In this document: one piece after another, positions 25,258-33,605 of the stretch | Position numbering within the stretch: position 1 is the stretch's first letter | Layout of the letters: every line of letters starts with the position of its first letter | From: Streptomyces bicolor | GTDB lineage: Bacteria > Actinomycetota > Actinomycetes > Streptomycetales > Streptomycetaceae | Length of the DNA stretch: 64,000 nucleotides | Direction of reading: 5' to 3' | Assembly (NCBI RefSeq): GCF_000719285.1 | Contig: NZ_JOFS01000019.1 | Coordinates: 1 to 64,000 of the forward strand | Translations under genes and position numbers: made by a program | The notes under the pieces: model-generated | What the model saw: the letters and a program-made list of their open reading frames with translations, nothing else | What the model was told of the DNA's origin: nothing | Databases searched by the model: none

Positions 25258-26598
25258 TCATCCACGCCCGACCCCCGCCAACCGCTCGCCCTCCACCGGC
25301 CGCTCGTCCTTCACTGTGCGCCGGAACCACGCGGCCAGCACGAGCGGATAGACCAGGTACCCGAAGCGCGTCGCCGGGATCAGGCACATCGCCAGCCCCA
25401 ACCCGATCGCCAGCCGGTCCGCCGCCGCGACGACGGTCCGGGGCGGGCGTACCGCCAACGACACCGCCACTCCGACCGCGGCGGCCGCGAGGGCGGCCAT
25501 GGCGAGGACGGAGCCACCGGGGACGTACGTGGCCAGCAGATACCCGGGCAGCGGGCTGGCCGCCGGCGAGCGCACCCCGCCCTCACCGAGCGGGAAGAGC
25601 ACCACGTGCTCGACGAAGGCGTGCGGATTCGCCAGGGCCACAGGCACCACGGCCAGCACGGCCACCAGCACGGCGACGACCCCGGCCCGTACGGCCGCTC
25701 GCCGCCCCGCCGTCACCGCGAGCAGTACCAGCCCCACCGGCAACAACGGCCAGGCCGTCCACTTCAACGCCGCCGCGGCGCCCATCGCCAGCCCGGCCGC
25801 CGTACCGGACCCGCCTCGACCCGCCAACGCCAGCCCGAGACACATCAGCCCGATCACGGGCAGATCGACCCCGCCGACGGCCAACGGCAGCGCGACGGCC
25901 GGGAAGGCCGCGAGGAGCAACACGGCGTTCACGCCCGACGCCCCATGTGCGGGGCCCTTACCCGAAGTCCGGCGTGCGAGGCCCCTACCCGAAGTCCAAG
26001 CCCGCCAAAGGGAGTTACGGCCCCTCCCGCGCGCCGCGACCACCATGCACGCCAGGAATGCCGCGCAGAACCACACCCGGGCGTCCGCGAGCGGTGTTCC
26101 GCCGAGCAACGTGTGGGGTATCCCGAAGAGCGCCATACCGGGCAGGTAGGGGTTGTAGTCGTCGACGCCGGCCGGGTGCGGCAGATAGGGGCTGCCGGAG
26201 TCCAGCAGCAGGCCGCCGGAGCGCTGAACGACGTGCACCTCCGACTGCCCGGCCCCCACCGCGACCATCAGCGCCAGCGGGACAACGACGGATCCGAGCA
26301 GCGCGGCGACCGCACCGCGCCGGCTCCAGGGACGCGGCGAGCGCCGGGCCAGCTCCGCCGCGACGGCGTACCCGACGGACGCGCAGACGCCCCAGATCCG
26401 GTGCGGGGTGAGCGTCGTGACCACGGCGAGCGCCAGCGCGAAGCCCGCGCACCCGAGCCAGAACAGCACGTCGCGGGGCACGCGGGGGCCCTTGCGGGCC
26501 GACTCTCGGCCGCCCGGGGAACGCTCGTGTCGTGCGGGGGCGAGTAGGGAACCGCCGGGCCTGACTCCGGCGACGAAGGTGAGTGACTCGGGTGGCAT
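25258..26598 (-). CDS. GT87-like (DUF2029) polytopic glycosyltransferase
   Basis: A 446-residue integral membrane protein with about ten hydrophobic helices, similar to GT-C fold mannosyltransferases that use polyprenyl-phosphate sugars. The first outer loop holds SGSPYLPHPAGVDDYNPYLPGMALF, the usual place of the catalytic acidic residues, and LALKWTA-like GAAAALKWTAWPLLP is typical of the family. An 18-base near-repeat with a 27-base period (25953-25970, 25980-25997) adds a TSGxG-type loop in frame. The start at 26598 has AGGAG seven bases upstream; a longer frame to 26628 is open but less likely. The role is probably in glycolipid or cell-envelope glycan assembly. Confidence 0.75.
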   Translation of the reverse strand: MPPESLTFVAGVRPGGSLLAPARHERSPGGRESARKGPRVPRDVLFWLGCAGFALALAVVTTLTPHRIWGVCASVGYAVAAELARRSPRPWSRRGAVAALLGSVVVPLALMVAVGAGQSEVHVVQRSGGLLLDSGSPYLPHPAGVDDYNPYLPGMALFGIPHTLLGGTPLADARVWFCAAFLACMVVAARGRGRNSLWRAWTSGRGLARRTSGKGPAHGASGVNAVLLLAAFPAVALPLAVGGVDLPVIGLMCLGLALAGRGGSGTAAGLAMGAAAALKWTAWPLLPVGLVLLAVTAGRRAAVRAGVVAVLVAVLAVVPVALANPHAFVEHVVLFPLGEGGVRSPAASPLPGYLLATYVPGGSVLAMAALAAAAVGVAVSLAVRPPRTVVAAADRLAIGLGLAMCLIPATRFGYLVYPLVLAAWFRRTVKDERPVEGERLAGVGRG

Positions 26599-26778
26599 CG
26601 GCGAGCTCCTGGGGAAGGGGAGCTCCAATCTCGCGCCGGGGCGACATCGGCCACCTCGGCCGAACGGCCACCGTTCACGGCCCCCGCAACTCGCGGCTCA
26701 GCCGAAAGACCGACCGGGCACCCGCCGCACGGCCAACCGCCTGACCGACCACTGACACCGCACCGGCACAATCACCGC

Positions 26779-27141
26779 ATGCATCTGATCTCTGTCGTCC
26801 TCGTCGCCCTCATGGCGCTGCTGCACGTCTACATCCTCGTCCTGGAGATGTTCCTGTGGCAGCGCGGCCCGGGCCGCCGCTTCTCCGGCTTCGACGCCGA
26901 GCTGGCCCGCTCCACCGCGACGATGGCGGCCAACCAGGGTCTCTACAACGGCTTCCTGGCCGCGGGACTGGTCTGGGGGCTGATCGCCGACGACCCGACC
27001 GGCTACCGGGTCCAGATCTTCTTCCTGTCCTGCATCGTCGTCGCCGGCGTCTATGGCGCGGCCACCGCCAACCGCCGCATCCTCTTCGCCCAGGCCCTGC
27101 CCGCCGCCGTGACCCTCGCCACGGTCATCGCGGCAGGCTGA
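26779..27141 (+). CDS. DUF1304 membrane protein
   Basis: A 120-residue four-helix membrane protein of the DUF1304 family: HLISVVLVALMALLHVYILVLEMFLW at the N-terminus, then MAANQGLYNGFLAAGLVWGL and CIVVAGVYGAATANRRILFAQALPA (pieces). The NQGLYNGFLA motif is the family hallmark. The function is unknown. The ATG at 26779 lies in the promoter gap left by the divergent GT87-like gene. Confidence 0.85.
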   Translation: MHLISVVLVALMALLHVYILVLEMFLWQRGPGRRFSGFDAELARSTATMAANQGLYNGFLAAGLVWGLIADDPTGYRVQIFFLSCIVVAGVYGAATANRRILFAQALPAAVTLATVIAAG

Positions 27142-27293
27142 CCGCGCCGTGCCCTGAGAGCTTCATCACCGGAGGGACCGAGCAACCTCTCCGGCGGACA
27201 TCACACTCGGAAAGGGTTCTCGCTCGAGAGGGACGAAAAGTACCTTGTGCTGCCGATCAGCTTTTTCTTCTTGTATGTGAAAGAGGCTTCGCG

Positions 27294-30200
27294 ATGGGGC
27301 GTCCCGAACGGCCGGTCGACCCGACGGCCGGCCCGGTGCAGCGACTCGCCCACGATCTCCGGGAGCTGCGCCGCTCGGCGGGTGGTGTGTCGTACCGGGC
27401 CTTGGCGAAGAAGGCCGGCTTCTCGGTGACGACCCTGTCGCAAGCGGCGAGCGGCGAGCGACTGCCGTCGTTGGCCGTGCTCCAGGCCTACGTCCAGGCA
27501 TGCGGGGAGGACCCCGCTCCGTGGGAGGCACGGTGGGCTCAGGCCGCGGCGCTGGCCGGGGAGGAGAGGCAGGAGGATGCCGACGCCGCACCGCCCTACC
27601 GTGGCCTCGCACGCTTCGAGCCGGACGACCGCGAGCTGTTCTTCGGCCGGGACCGGCTGATCGACGAGCTGAGCGAGCTGGGGAGCGGGTCCCCGTTCGC
27701 CGTGGTGTTCGGGGCGTCCGGCAGCGGCAAGTCCTCCCTGCTGCGGGCCGGTCTGATTCCCCTGCTGCGGGAGAAGATCGCGCAGCAGGGGCGTACGGCG
27801 GTGCTTCGGATCCTCACTCCGGGAGCCCGGCCCGCCACCACCTACGGACATCTGCTGACACCGGAGGCCGACGATCCGGAGAGCTGGGTGGTGGTGGATC
27901 AGTTCGAGGAGGTCTTCACGCTGTGCCGCGAGCGCGCCGAGCGGGACCGCTTTCTCGACCTTCTGCTCGCCGCGCGCGACCCGGAAAGCCGACTGCGCGT
28001 CCTGATCGCCGTACGGTCCGACTTCTACGCGCGGTGCGCCGAGCACCCACGGCTGGCGGAGGCGCTGCACAAGAGCGGGCTCCTGGTCAGGCCCATGACC
28101 GCGGACGAACTGCGCGAGGCGGTGATCGGTCCCGCGCAGGCGGCCGGGCTCATCGTGGAGCGCACCCTGACCGCGCGGATCGTCGAGGACGTGCTCGACG
28201 AGCCCGGCGGACTGCCGATGCTGTCCCACGCCCTGCTGGAGACCTGGCGGCGGCGCAAGGGACGGATGCTGACGCTGGCCGCGTACGAAGCGGCCGGCGG
28301 GGTGCGCGGCGCGATCGCGGCCAGCGCCGAGGAGGCGTACGGGGAACTCTCACCGGCACAGGCGCACGCCGCCCGGCACCTGCTCCTGCGGATGGTCGAG
28401 CCGGGCCAGGGCAACGCCGACACGCGCCGCCCGCTCAGCTGGGAGGAAATGGCCGCGTGGGAGGACCCCGAAGTGCAGGCCGTCGCCGGTCGGCTGACCC
28501 GGGCCCGGCTGCTGACCACCGACGACGACGGAGTGCAGCTCGCCCACGAGGCGCTCATCACCTGCTGGCCGCGGCTGCGCGAGTGGATCGACGCGGACCG
28601 GGAGCGGCTGCGCCACCACCGGCAGCTGACCGACGCCGCCCGCACCTGGCTGGAGCACGACCGCGACCCGGGCACGCTCTACCGGGGCACCCGCCTGGCG
28701 CGGGCCGAGGAGCTGTTCGCGGGCGACGACCGCGGCTACGACGGTCTGACGTCCGAGGAGAAGTCCTTCCTGGTCACCGCGGCGGAGCAGCGGGCGACGG
28801 AGGAGCGGGCCGCCGCCCGGGCCCGGCGCCGGAGCCTGACGCTCACGGCCTCGCTCTGCGCCGTACTGGCGGTGGCCCTGGTCGTCGGCCTGACCGCCGT
28901 GCGACTGCGTCAGGACAGCGAGAAGCAGACCACCGACACCGCGGCCCGTCGGGTGGCCGCGGTCGCCGAGGCGCTGCGTACCACCGACCCGCGCACCGCG
29001 ATGCTGCTCGGCGTCGCCGCATGGCGCATCTCTGAGCTGCCGGAGTCACGCCGAGCCCTGCTGGGCGCACTGGCCCAGCCCGAACTGGACAACTTCACCG
29101 ACCCGGCGCCCGGTGACGGACCGGCGCGGTTCCTCGACGTCTCCGGGCGCACTCTGCTCAGCGCCGGCGACAACACCTGGCGGACGTGGGATGTGGGCAC
29201 CCACCGCCGTATCGCCTCGGGGCAGTACCCTCACGGGTCGCTACTCGCCGCGGGTCCGGGCGGCCGGGTGCTCGTCATCCAGACCACTGACGAGACCCAG
29301 CGGCTGTGGGACACCCGAACGAGGCGCTGGATCGGGGGTCCCCTGCCGAACGAGTACAGCGTGAGCTTCGGGGCGAGTGGCCGCAATTACCTGGTGACGA
29401 ACCTGTTCGACGACCGGGCTGGGCTCTACTCCGCCACCGACGGCCGTCTGGTCTTCCGGACCCCGTCGGCCGGCAGCGGGGAGCACGCCGCCGCGGCGGC
29501 CGACGACCGGCTGCTGGCCGTCTGCCCGCGCGGCCGGGCCCCGCAGGTCTGGGACACCTCCGCGCGCAGCGTCCGGTCCGGTGCCTGGACCAGCGCTCGC
29601 GGCGTCTGTGATGGTGACCGCACCCTCCTCGGCCTCACCGGCGGCAGGCTCCTCACTCTCACCGGGGACCGGGTACGGGTATGGGACACCACGTCGGGAC
29701 GAGAGGTCGCCAACGTCACCCACCCGGGTGCCCTTGGCGCCGTCGTGAGCGCGGACGGCTCTTTCCTGGCGACCGGCGGCGGCCAGGAGATAAGAGTGTG
29801 GCGTCTGGCCAACGGCGACGCCCCCGTTTTCCGGCACTCCTTGGCCAACGCGTCGCTCTCCGGTCTCGCCTGGGACTCCTCGCGGCCCCTGCTGCGGTAC
29901 CTCGAAGGGGGCACGGTCCACACCCTCGACCTCACCACGACCCTCACCCGCGCCTGGCGCAAGAGTCCGCTCGCCGGGGTCCGGCTCAGCCCCGACGGCA
30001 GGACGCTCGCCACCGCCGAACGTATCGGTGAACGCTACGTCGTCCAGCTGCGGAACACGCGCGACGGCCGTCTGCTGCGAACCCTGCCGACCCCGTCACG
30101 TCCCGAATTCCGCACCGGCAACCCGACGGTCCCCACGGACATCACCGAGCCCTTGCTGTCCTTCAGCCCCGACGGCGGCACGTTCGCGTACGGAGTCTCC

Positions 30201-31016
30201 GCCCCCTGGGACACGGCGCCTCAACGTCTGACGGTGTGGGACGTGGCCGCCGGACACGCGAAGACCACGGTGGACCTGGCGACGGCGTCCTCGACGTCCA
30301 CGGAAGCGATCGCCCTGGGACCGGGCGGTCGTACGCTCCTCACCGCACGTTTGACCGAAGACGGCTACGTCAATGAGACATGGGACACCACGCGGCGGCG
30401 GAGGACGGCGCTCCTCCCCGGCCCGGGTGGCGGACACCTGGCCGTCAGCCGAGACGGCGGGCTCCTCGTGACCGACAACCGCGTCGTCCGAGCGGGCCGG
30501 TCCCACACCCATGACCTCGTACAGCACGACGGCATCGGAGCCATCGCCTTCGCTCCCGACGGCTCCGGCCTGGCGGCGGGCGACTGGACAGGGCGGGTGG
30601 CCGTCTGGGACGGCGACCTCCGACACCGAGCGGGCATCCTGAGGAACGTCTTTCCGGCGCCCGTCGATCCGTCCTCCGACTCACCCGAGGCGATCACGGC
30701 TCTCGCCTTCAGCCCGGACGGCAGCACGCTCGCCGTGGGCGGCGACGCGGGGACCGTCCAATTCTGGGACATCGCAACCCAGCAGCCTCTCGGTCCTTCT
30801 CTGCCCACCCCCGGTGGAAGCGTCGACACGCTCGCCTTCAGCCCGGACAGCACCACGCTGTACGCGGGCGGCAAGCACGTCCCGCTCCAGCGGTACGTGG
30901 TGGATCCGGACCGAGCGGTGTCCCTTGTCTGCGCCCGTGCCGGGAAGGCCGAGCTGACTCGTGCGCAGTGGCACACCTACATTCCGGACCAGCCGTACAG
31001 GCGGGTCTGCCCCTGA
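27294..31016 (+). CDS. XRE-HTH / nSTAND1 ATPase / WD40-repeat protein
   Basis: A 1240-residue signalling protein. Residues about 15-75 form an XRE-type helix-turn-helix (YRALAKKAGFSVTTLSQAASG). A STAND-type P-loop ATPase follows, with PPYRGLARFEPDDRELFFGR, Walker A GASGSGKSSLLRAGL at about 140-154 and Walker B WVVVDQFEEVF near 196. A helix at about 512-535 is a probable membrane segment, followed by a beta-propeller of WD40-like units (LAFSPDGSTLAVGGDAGTVQFWD near the C-terminus) from about 590 to 1220. Such proteins are common in Streptomyces and resemble STAND conflict and regulatory proteins: a sensor propeller, an NTP switch and an effector. ATG 27294 has AAAGAGG upstream. The preceding 150 bases are relatively AT-rich. 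Confidence 0.85.
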   Translation: MGRPERPVDPTAGPVQRLAHDLRELRRSAGGVSYRALAKKAGFSVTTLSQAASGERLPSLAVLQAYVQACGEDPAPWEARWAQAAALAGEERQEDADAAPPYRGLARFEPDDRELFFGRDRLIDELSELGSGSPFAVVFGASGSGKSSLLRAGLIPLLREKIAQQGRTAVLRILTPGARPATTYGHLLTPEADDPESWVVVDQFEEVFTLCRERAERDRFLDLLLAARDPESRLRVLIAVRSDFYARCAEHPRLAEALHKSGLLVRPMTADELREAVIGPAQAAGLIVERTLTARIVEDVLDEPGGLPMLSHALLETWRRRKGRMLTLAAYEAAGGVRGAIAASAEEAYGELSPAQAHAARHLLLRMVEPGQGNADTRRPLSWEEMAAWEDPEVQAVAGRLTRARLLTTDDDGVQLAHEALITCWPRLREWIDADRERLRHHRQLTDAARTWLEHDRDPGTLYRGTRLARAEELFAGDDRGYDGLTSEEKSFLVTAAEQRATEERAAARARRRSLTLTASLCAVLAVALVVGLTAVRLRQDSEKQTTDTAARRVAAVAEALRTTDPRTAMLLGVAAWRISELPESRRALLGALAQPELDNFTDPAPGDGPARFLDVSGRTLLSAGDNTWRTWDVGTHRRIASGQYPHGSLLAAGPGGRVLVIQTTDETQRLWDTRTRRWIGGPLPNEYSVSFGASGRNYLVTNLFDDRAGLYSATDGRLVFRTPSAGSGEHAAAAADDRLLAVCPRGRAPQVWDTSARSVRSGAWTSARGVCDGDRTLLGLTGGRLLTLTGDRVRVWDTTSGREVANVTHPGALGAVVSADGSFLATGGGQEIRVWRLANGDAPVFRHSLANASLSGLAWDSSRPLLRYLEGGTVHTLDLTTTLTRAWRKSPLAGVRLSPDGRTLATAERIGERYVVQLRNTRDGRLLRTLPTPSRPEFRTGNPTVPTDITEPLLSFSPDGGTFAYGVSAPWDTAPQRLTVWDVAAGHAKTTVDLATASSTSTEAIALGPGGRTLLTARLTEDGYVNETWDTTRRRRTALLPGPGGGHLAVSRDGGLLVTDNRVVRAGRSHTHDLVQHDGIGAIAFAPDGSGLAAGDWTGRVAVWDGDLRHRAGILRNVFPAPVDPSSDSPEAITALAFSPDGSTLAVGGDAGTVQFWDIATQQPLGPSLPTPGGSVDTLAFSPDSTTLYAGGKHVPLQRYVVDPDRAVSLVCARAGKAELTRAQWHTYIPDQPYRRVCP

Positions 31017-31274
31017 CCGTCTCCGGTGCCGTGCATCATGAGCGGCCGGGCACTGGGCGCGCGACTGGCAAGAGGTGTCGATACCGTCGTGCCGTCGGAG
31101 ATGAAGGCCCGTGAGGTAGAGACGTAGAGCGACGACAGCGTTACGTCCGGACACCTCATGTGGAACTCGATCCTCCGGAATTGTTCGGGGACGGCAAAAG
31201 GGGCCTGCCAAACAACCTCCCGGCTGTGAGCGTCGGTCGTGACATAGCTGCACGTCGAACAACCGGAGCACACC

Positions 31275-31973
31275 ATGCCCACCAGCGTCCTGATCGCGGT
31301 CGCCTTGTCCGTCCTTCTCGGGATCCTGGTGTTCTTCACGGTGCCCAAGGACACCGAGACATCCCCCGCCGAGACCGCCGCCGGCAAGGAACACGTCGAC
31401 TTCCCACAGGTCCGCTGGAACATCAACCGCGGCTCGGGCGCCTATCTGACCATGCTCGACCAGCTGCGCAACCTCGCCGAGACCTCGTCCAACGGCGTCG
31501 CCGTCACCGGCAACACGGAGAGCCAGAGTTTCGCCGACATCGTCATCAGCAGCGGCAACCACACCCCCGCGGTGCACGCGATCGTACGGCTCAGCGACTT
31601 CTGCGTCGTGCGGTTCTCCTCCAGCGACACCCCGCACGACTTCGTCCTGAACCTCGCCTCCGACGTCCCCAACCATGAGGACGCCGACGACGACTGGTTC
31701 CTCGGCAAGGAGGGCTACGACGCCCTCGCCCGCGTCGCGAACCAGTCGCTGACCGCCGTCAACCTCAGCGAGTTCAGCCTTGAGAACAGCCTCAGGGACC
31801 TCGGCATCCGCGGCACCGACCGCACCGCCCAGGCGCGCGGCATGCTGCGCTACATCATCGCCATCACCGAGGCCTCCCGGTTCCGCCCCATCGCCGACCG
31901 CATCGCGAACGGCATGGACAACGGGTCCAACGTCTTCGTCACCGCACAGGAGGTCGGCCTGCTGCGCAACTAG
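31275..31973 (+). CDS. Ribosome-inactivating-protein-like toxin (rRNA N-glycosylase fold), possibly truncated
   Basis: A 232-residue protein. Residues 4-23 form a signal anchor or signal peptide. From residue about 44 the pattern matches the RIP (ricin/Shiga A-chain) fold: RGSGAYLTMLDQLRNLAE around Tyr57, VHAIVRLSDFCVVRF for the strand with the second active-site Tyr region, and IIAITEASRFRPIADRI, which fits the RIP signature with catalytic Glu199 and Arg202. Such enzymes remove the sarcin-ricin loop adenine; a RIP has been characterised in S. coelicolor. The frame ends in TAG at 31971-31973 just where the family has its conserved Trp (N-W-x-x-I/L-S); the codons after it read TGISHVF. This could be a Trp-to-amber change that removes the last helix. 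CGGAG lies before the ATG. A strong terminator follows. Confidence 0.72.
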   Translation: MPTSVLIAVALSVLLGILVFFTVPKDTETSPAETAAGKEHVDFPQVRWNINRGSGAYLTMLDQLRNLAETSSNGVAVTGNTESQSFADIVISSGNHTPAVHAIVRLSDFCVVRFSSSDTPHDFVLNLASDVPNHEDADDDWFLGKEGYDALARVANQSLTAVNLSEFSLENSLRDLGIRGTDRTAQARGMLRYIIAITEASRFRPIADRIANGMDNGSNVFVTAQEVGLLRN

Positions 31974-32055
31974 ACCGGCATCAGCCATGTCTTCCGACTG
32001 GCCACCTGGCACCAGCGGCATAGATCACTCCGCCCAGACACCCCAGCACCACCGA

Positions 32056-32093
32056 GACAGGCCCCACCCGTGAGATAGCTCACGCGCGGGGCC
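32056..32093 (+). terminator. Terminator after the RIP-like gene
   Basis: CAGGCCCC (32056-32063) pairs with GGGGCCTG (32086-32093), and GTGAG (32068-32072) with CTCAC (32077-32081) inside it. It lies about 80 bases after the RIP-like frame. Confidence 0.7.
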
Positions 32094-32146
32094 TGCCGTA
32101 TGCCCTGACCAGGCTGTGTGATGCCTCACAACGATCAAGGAAACGA

Positions 32147-32193
32147 GAAACGGGCCCCTGCCGTGACTTCCGTCACCTGCAGAGACCCGTTTC
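32147..32193. terminator. Second hairpin in the 32-33 kb gap
   Basis: GAAACGGG (32147-32154) pairs with CCCGTTTC (32186-32193), with an inner GTGAC/GTCAC hairpin. It could be a second terminator, or the end of a lost element: the following sequence to 32.5 kb shows no convincing gene. At about 32258-32290 the 13-mer GATCGTTTCCCAC occurs twice, 20 bases apart. Confidence 0.5.
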
Positions 32194-32514
32194 GTCGGTT
32201 TCTCAGAGTGGGGCACCGACGGAATGCGCTGGTCAGCGGCGACGCAGAGACTCCGAAGATCGTTTCCCACGCTCGGGGTGATCGTTTCCCACCGCGCAGG
32301 TAGCCCCTATGCCTCGCGCAGGCGGATGGGCTCGTAGGTGCCCCTGGCGATCAGCAGCGGCTGACCATCCCCGTGACGCCCGGCGGACCGGGCCGAGCAG
32401 CTCCGAGCAGGCGACCCTGTTGCTTCTCACCAGCAGGACGGGCAAGGGCAGGTCGAGGCTGTCGGCGAGCTGTACGACCCTGAGGACCCGTGGCAGGGGT
32501 CGGCGTGGCAGGAC

Positions 32515-32745
32515 ATGGATGTCCGGGCCAGACGCCGGCTCAGCGGGCGAGTCCTCGGGCTGGTTACGGCGATCGTCGTAGTTCTGGGAGCGACGTCCCA
32601 GTTCTCCAGCGACTCCGACAACGGTGTCGATACGCCCGGGGACATGGTCTCGACGCAGTCGGACGATGTCTTGGACCGAGTCCCCACGGGCCCTGCCGCC
32701 CCGGCCCCGGGACGACCCGCATCACCGATCGTCAGCAAGGAGTAG
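32515..32745 (+). CDS. Possible fragment of a single-helix membrane protein
   Basis: The frame opens after a stop near 32376 and the first ATG is at 32515. The 76 residues from there include a basic segment (RARRRLSG), one hydrophobic helix (LGLVTAIVVVLGATS) and a polar Asp/Ser/Pro tail. Upstream in the same frame the codons read LYDPEDPWQGSAWQD, which look protein-like but have no start. This is probably the C-terminal end of a decayed gene; I do not recognise the family. Confidence 0.3.
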   Translation: MDVRARRRLSGRVLGLVTAIVVVLGATSQFSSDSDNGVDTPGDMVSTQSDDVLDRVPTGPAAPAPGRPASPIVSKE

Positions 32746-32794
32746 AGCGCTTCCACGGCGATGCGGCAGGCAAAGGAACGGGCCGCCAGGGGAC

Positions 32795-33080
32795 GGCGAA
32801 CAGCAGAACGGCGACGGTGAGGACGTACGGGAACCAGGGCAGGACCGTCTCAAAGGCGTCGCGGGTGATCGTGACGCCGCCGATGTCATCGGGGTTCATG
32901 CGGGCCGCGGCCCAGCTGGCGATCGAAGGCGTCCTCGATGATCGTGCCGATGGTGGCCGAGGGCTCGGTTGCCCGTTGCACCAGGATGACGACCAGGCAG
33001 GCCGCCATGTACTGCCGACCACGGCGGGCACGAGCCTGCTGGTGACGTTGGCGATCGAGCGGATGCCGCCGAGGAAGCAC
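32795..33080 (-). pseudogene. Decayed fragment of an AGCS-type alanine/Na+ symporter
   Basis: Three short pieces, in order on the minus strand, match the intact symporter encoded at 37819-39357: GGIRSIANVTSRLVPAV (intact GGIRSIGSVTSRLVPAM), ACLVVILVQRATEP in a shifted frame (intact ACLVVILSNVTHVP), and GVTITRDAFETVLPWFPYVLT (intact GVTITSDAFETVLPWFPAVLT; one residue over each limit trimmed here). The second and third pieces are much closer together than in the intact gene, so about 100 codons are missing, and at least one frameshift is present. It is a non-functional remnant of a duplicate or of a second symporter. Confidence 0.75.
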
Positions 33081-33142
33081 GATGTCTGCCCGGCCCTGAG
33101 GGCGGTAGCTTGGAGGAAAGGCCCCAGACGGAGGGCAATGCG

Positions 33143-33580
33143 ATGCCGTGGTTCGTATGGTTGCTCGCCGCCGCGGCACTGGGTGTCGCGGAGTTTTTCA
33201 CCCTGACCTTGGTCTTCGGGTTGCTGGCCGGTGCCGCGCTGGTCGCCGCCGTGGTCTCCGGTGTCGGCATCGGCCTTCTCGGCCAGTTGCTGGCCCTGGG
33301 TGCGGCGGCGGCAGGGGGCCTCCTCATCGTCCGTCCCATCGCGCTGCGGCACATGAACCAGCAACCTCTCATCCGCGAGGGCAGCGACGCCTTGATCGGC
33401 CGACGGGCCGAGGTCATGCAAGAGGTCACAGCGACCCGCGGCCTGATCAAGCTCTCCGGCGAGGAGTGGTCCGCCCGTGCCCTCGACGAGAGCCTGGTGA
33501 TCCCGGTGGGCACGTGGGTGGACGTCATGGAGATCGAAGGCGCCACGGCCATGGTCTACCCCCGCGAACTCCTTCGGTGA
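33143..33580 (+). CDS. NfeD-like membrane protein (first copy)
   Basis: A 145-residue short NfeD protein: helices at about residues 2-20, 24-42 and 46-65, then a soluble OB-fold domain (about 80-140) with LIGRRAEVMQEVTATRGLIKL and GTWVDVMEIEGATAMVYP (pieces). NfeD proteins partner SPFH/stomatin proteins encoded next to them, and here the SPFH gene follows after 25 bases. The ATG at 33143 has GGAGGG seven bases upstream; the longer frame to 33110 starts inside the divergent symporter remnant. It probably acts in membrane microdomains or quality control. Confidence 0.87.
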   Translation: MPWFVWLLAAAALGVAEFFTLTLVFGLLAGAALVAAVVSGVGIGLLGQLLALGAAAAGGLLIVRPIALRHMNQQPLIREGSDALIGRRAEVMQEVTATRGLIKLSGEEWSARALDESLVIPVGTWVDVMEIEGATAMVYPRELLR

Positions 33581-33605
33581 ACGGCTGAACACGCAGGGAG
33601 GCACT

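Noticed and set aside
26856..27293. Longer start for the STAND/WD40 gene
   Set aside because: The upstream part of that frame is the shifted reading of the DUF1304 gene and an AT-rich promoter; ATG 27294 has a ribosome site and begins the helix-turn-helix domain.
32427..32756. 109-codon minus-strand frame in the 32-33 kb gap
   Set aside because: It is Ser/Thr/Arg-rich without helix or motif and lies opposite a more protein-like plus-strand stretch.
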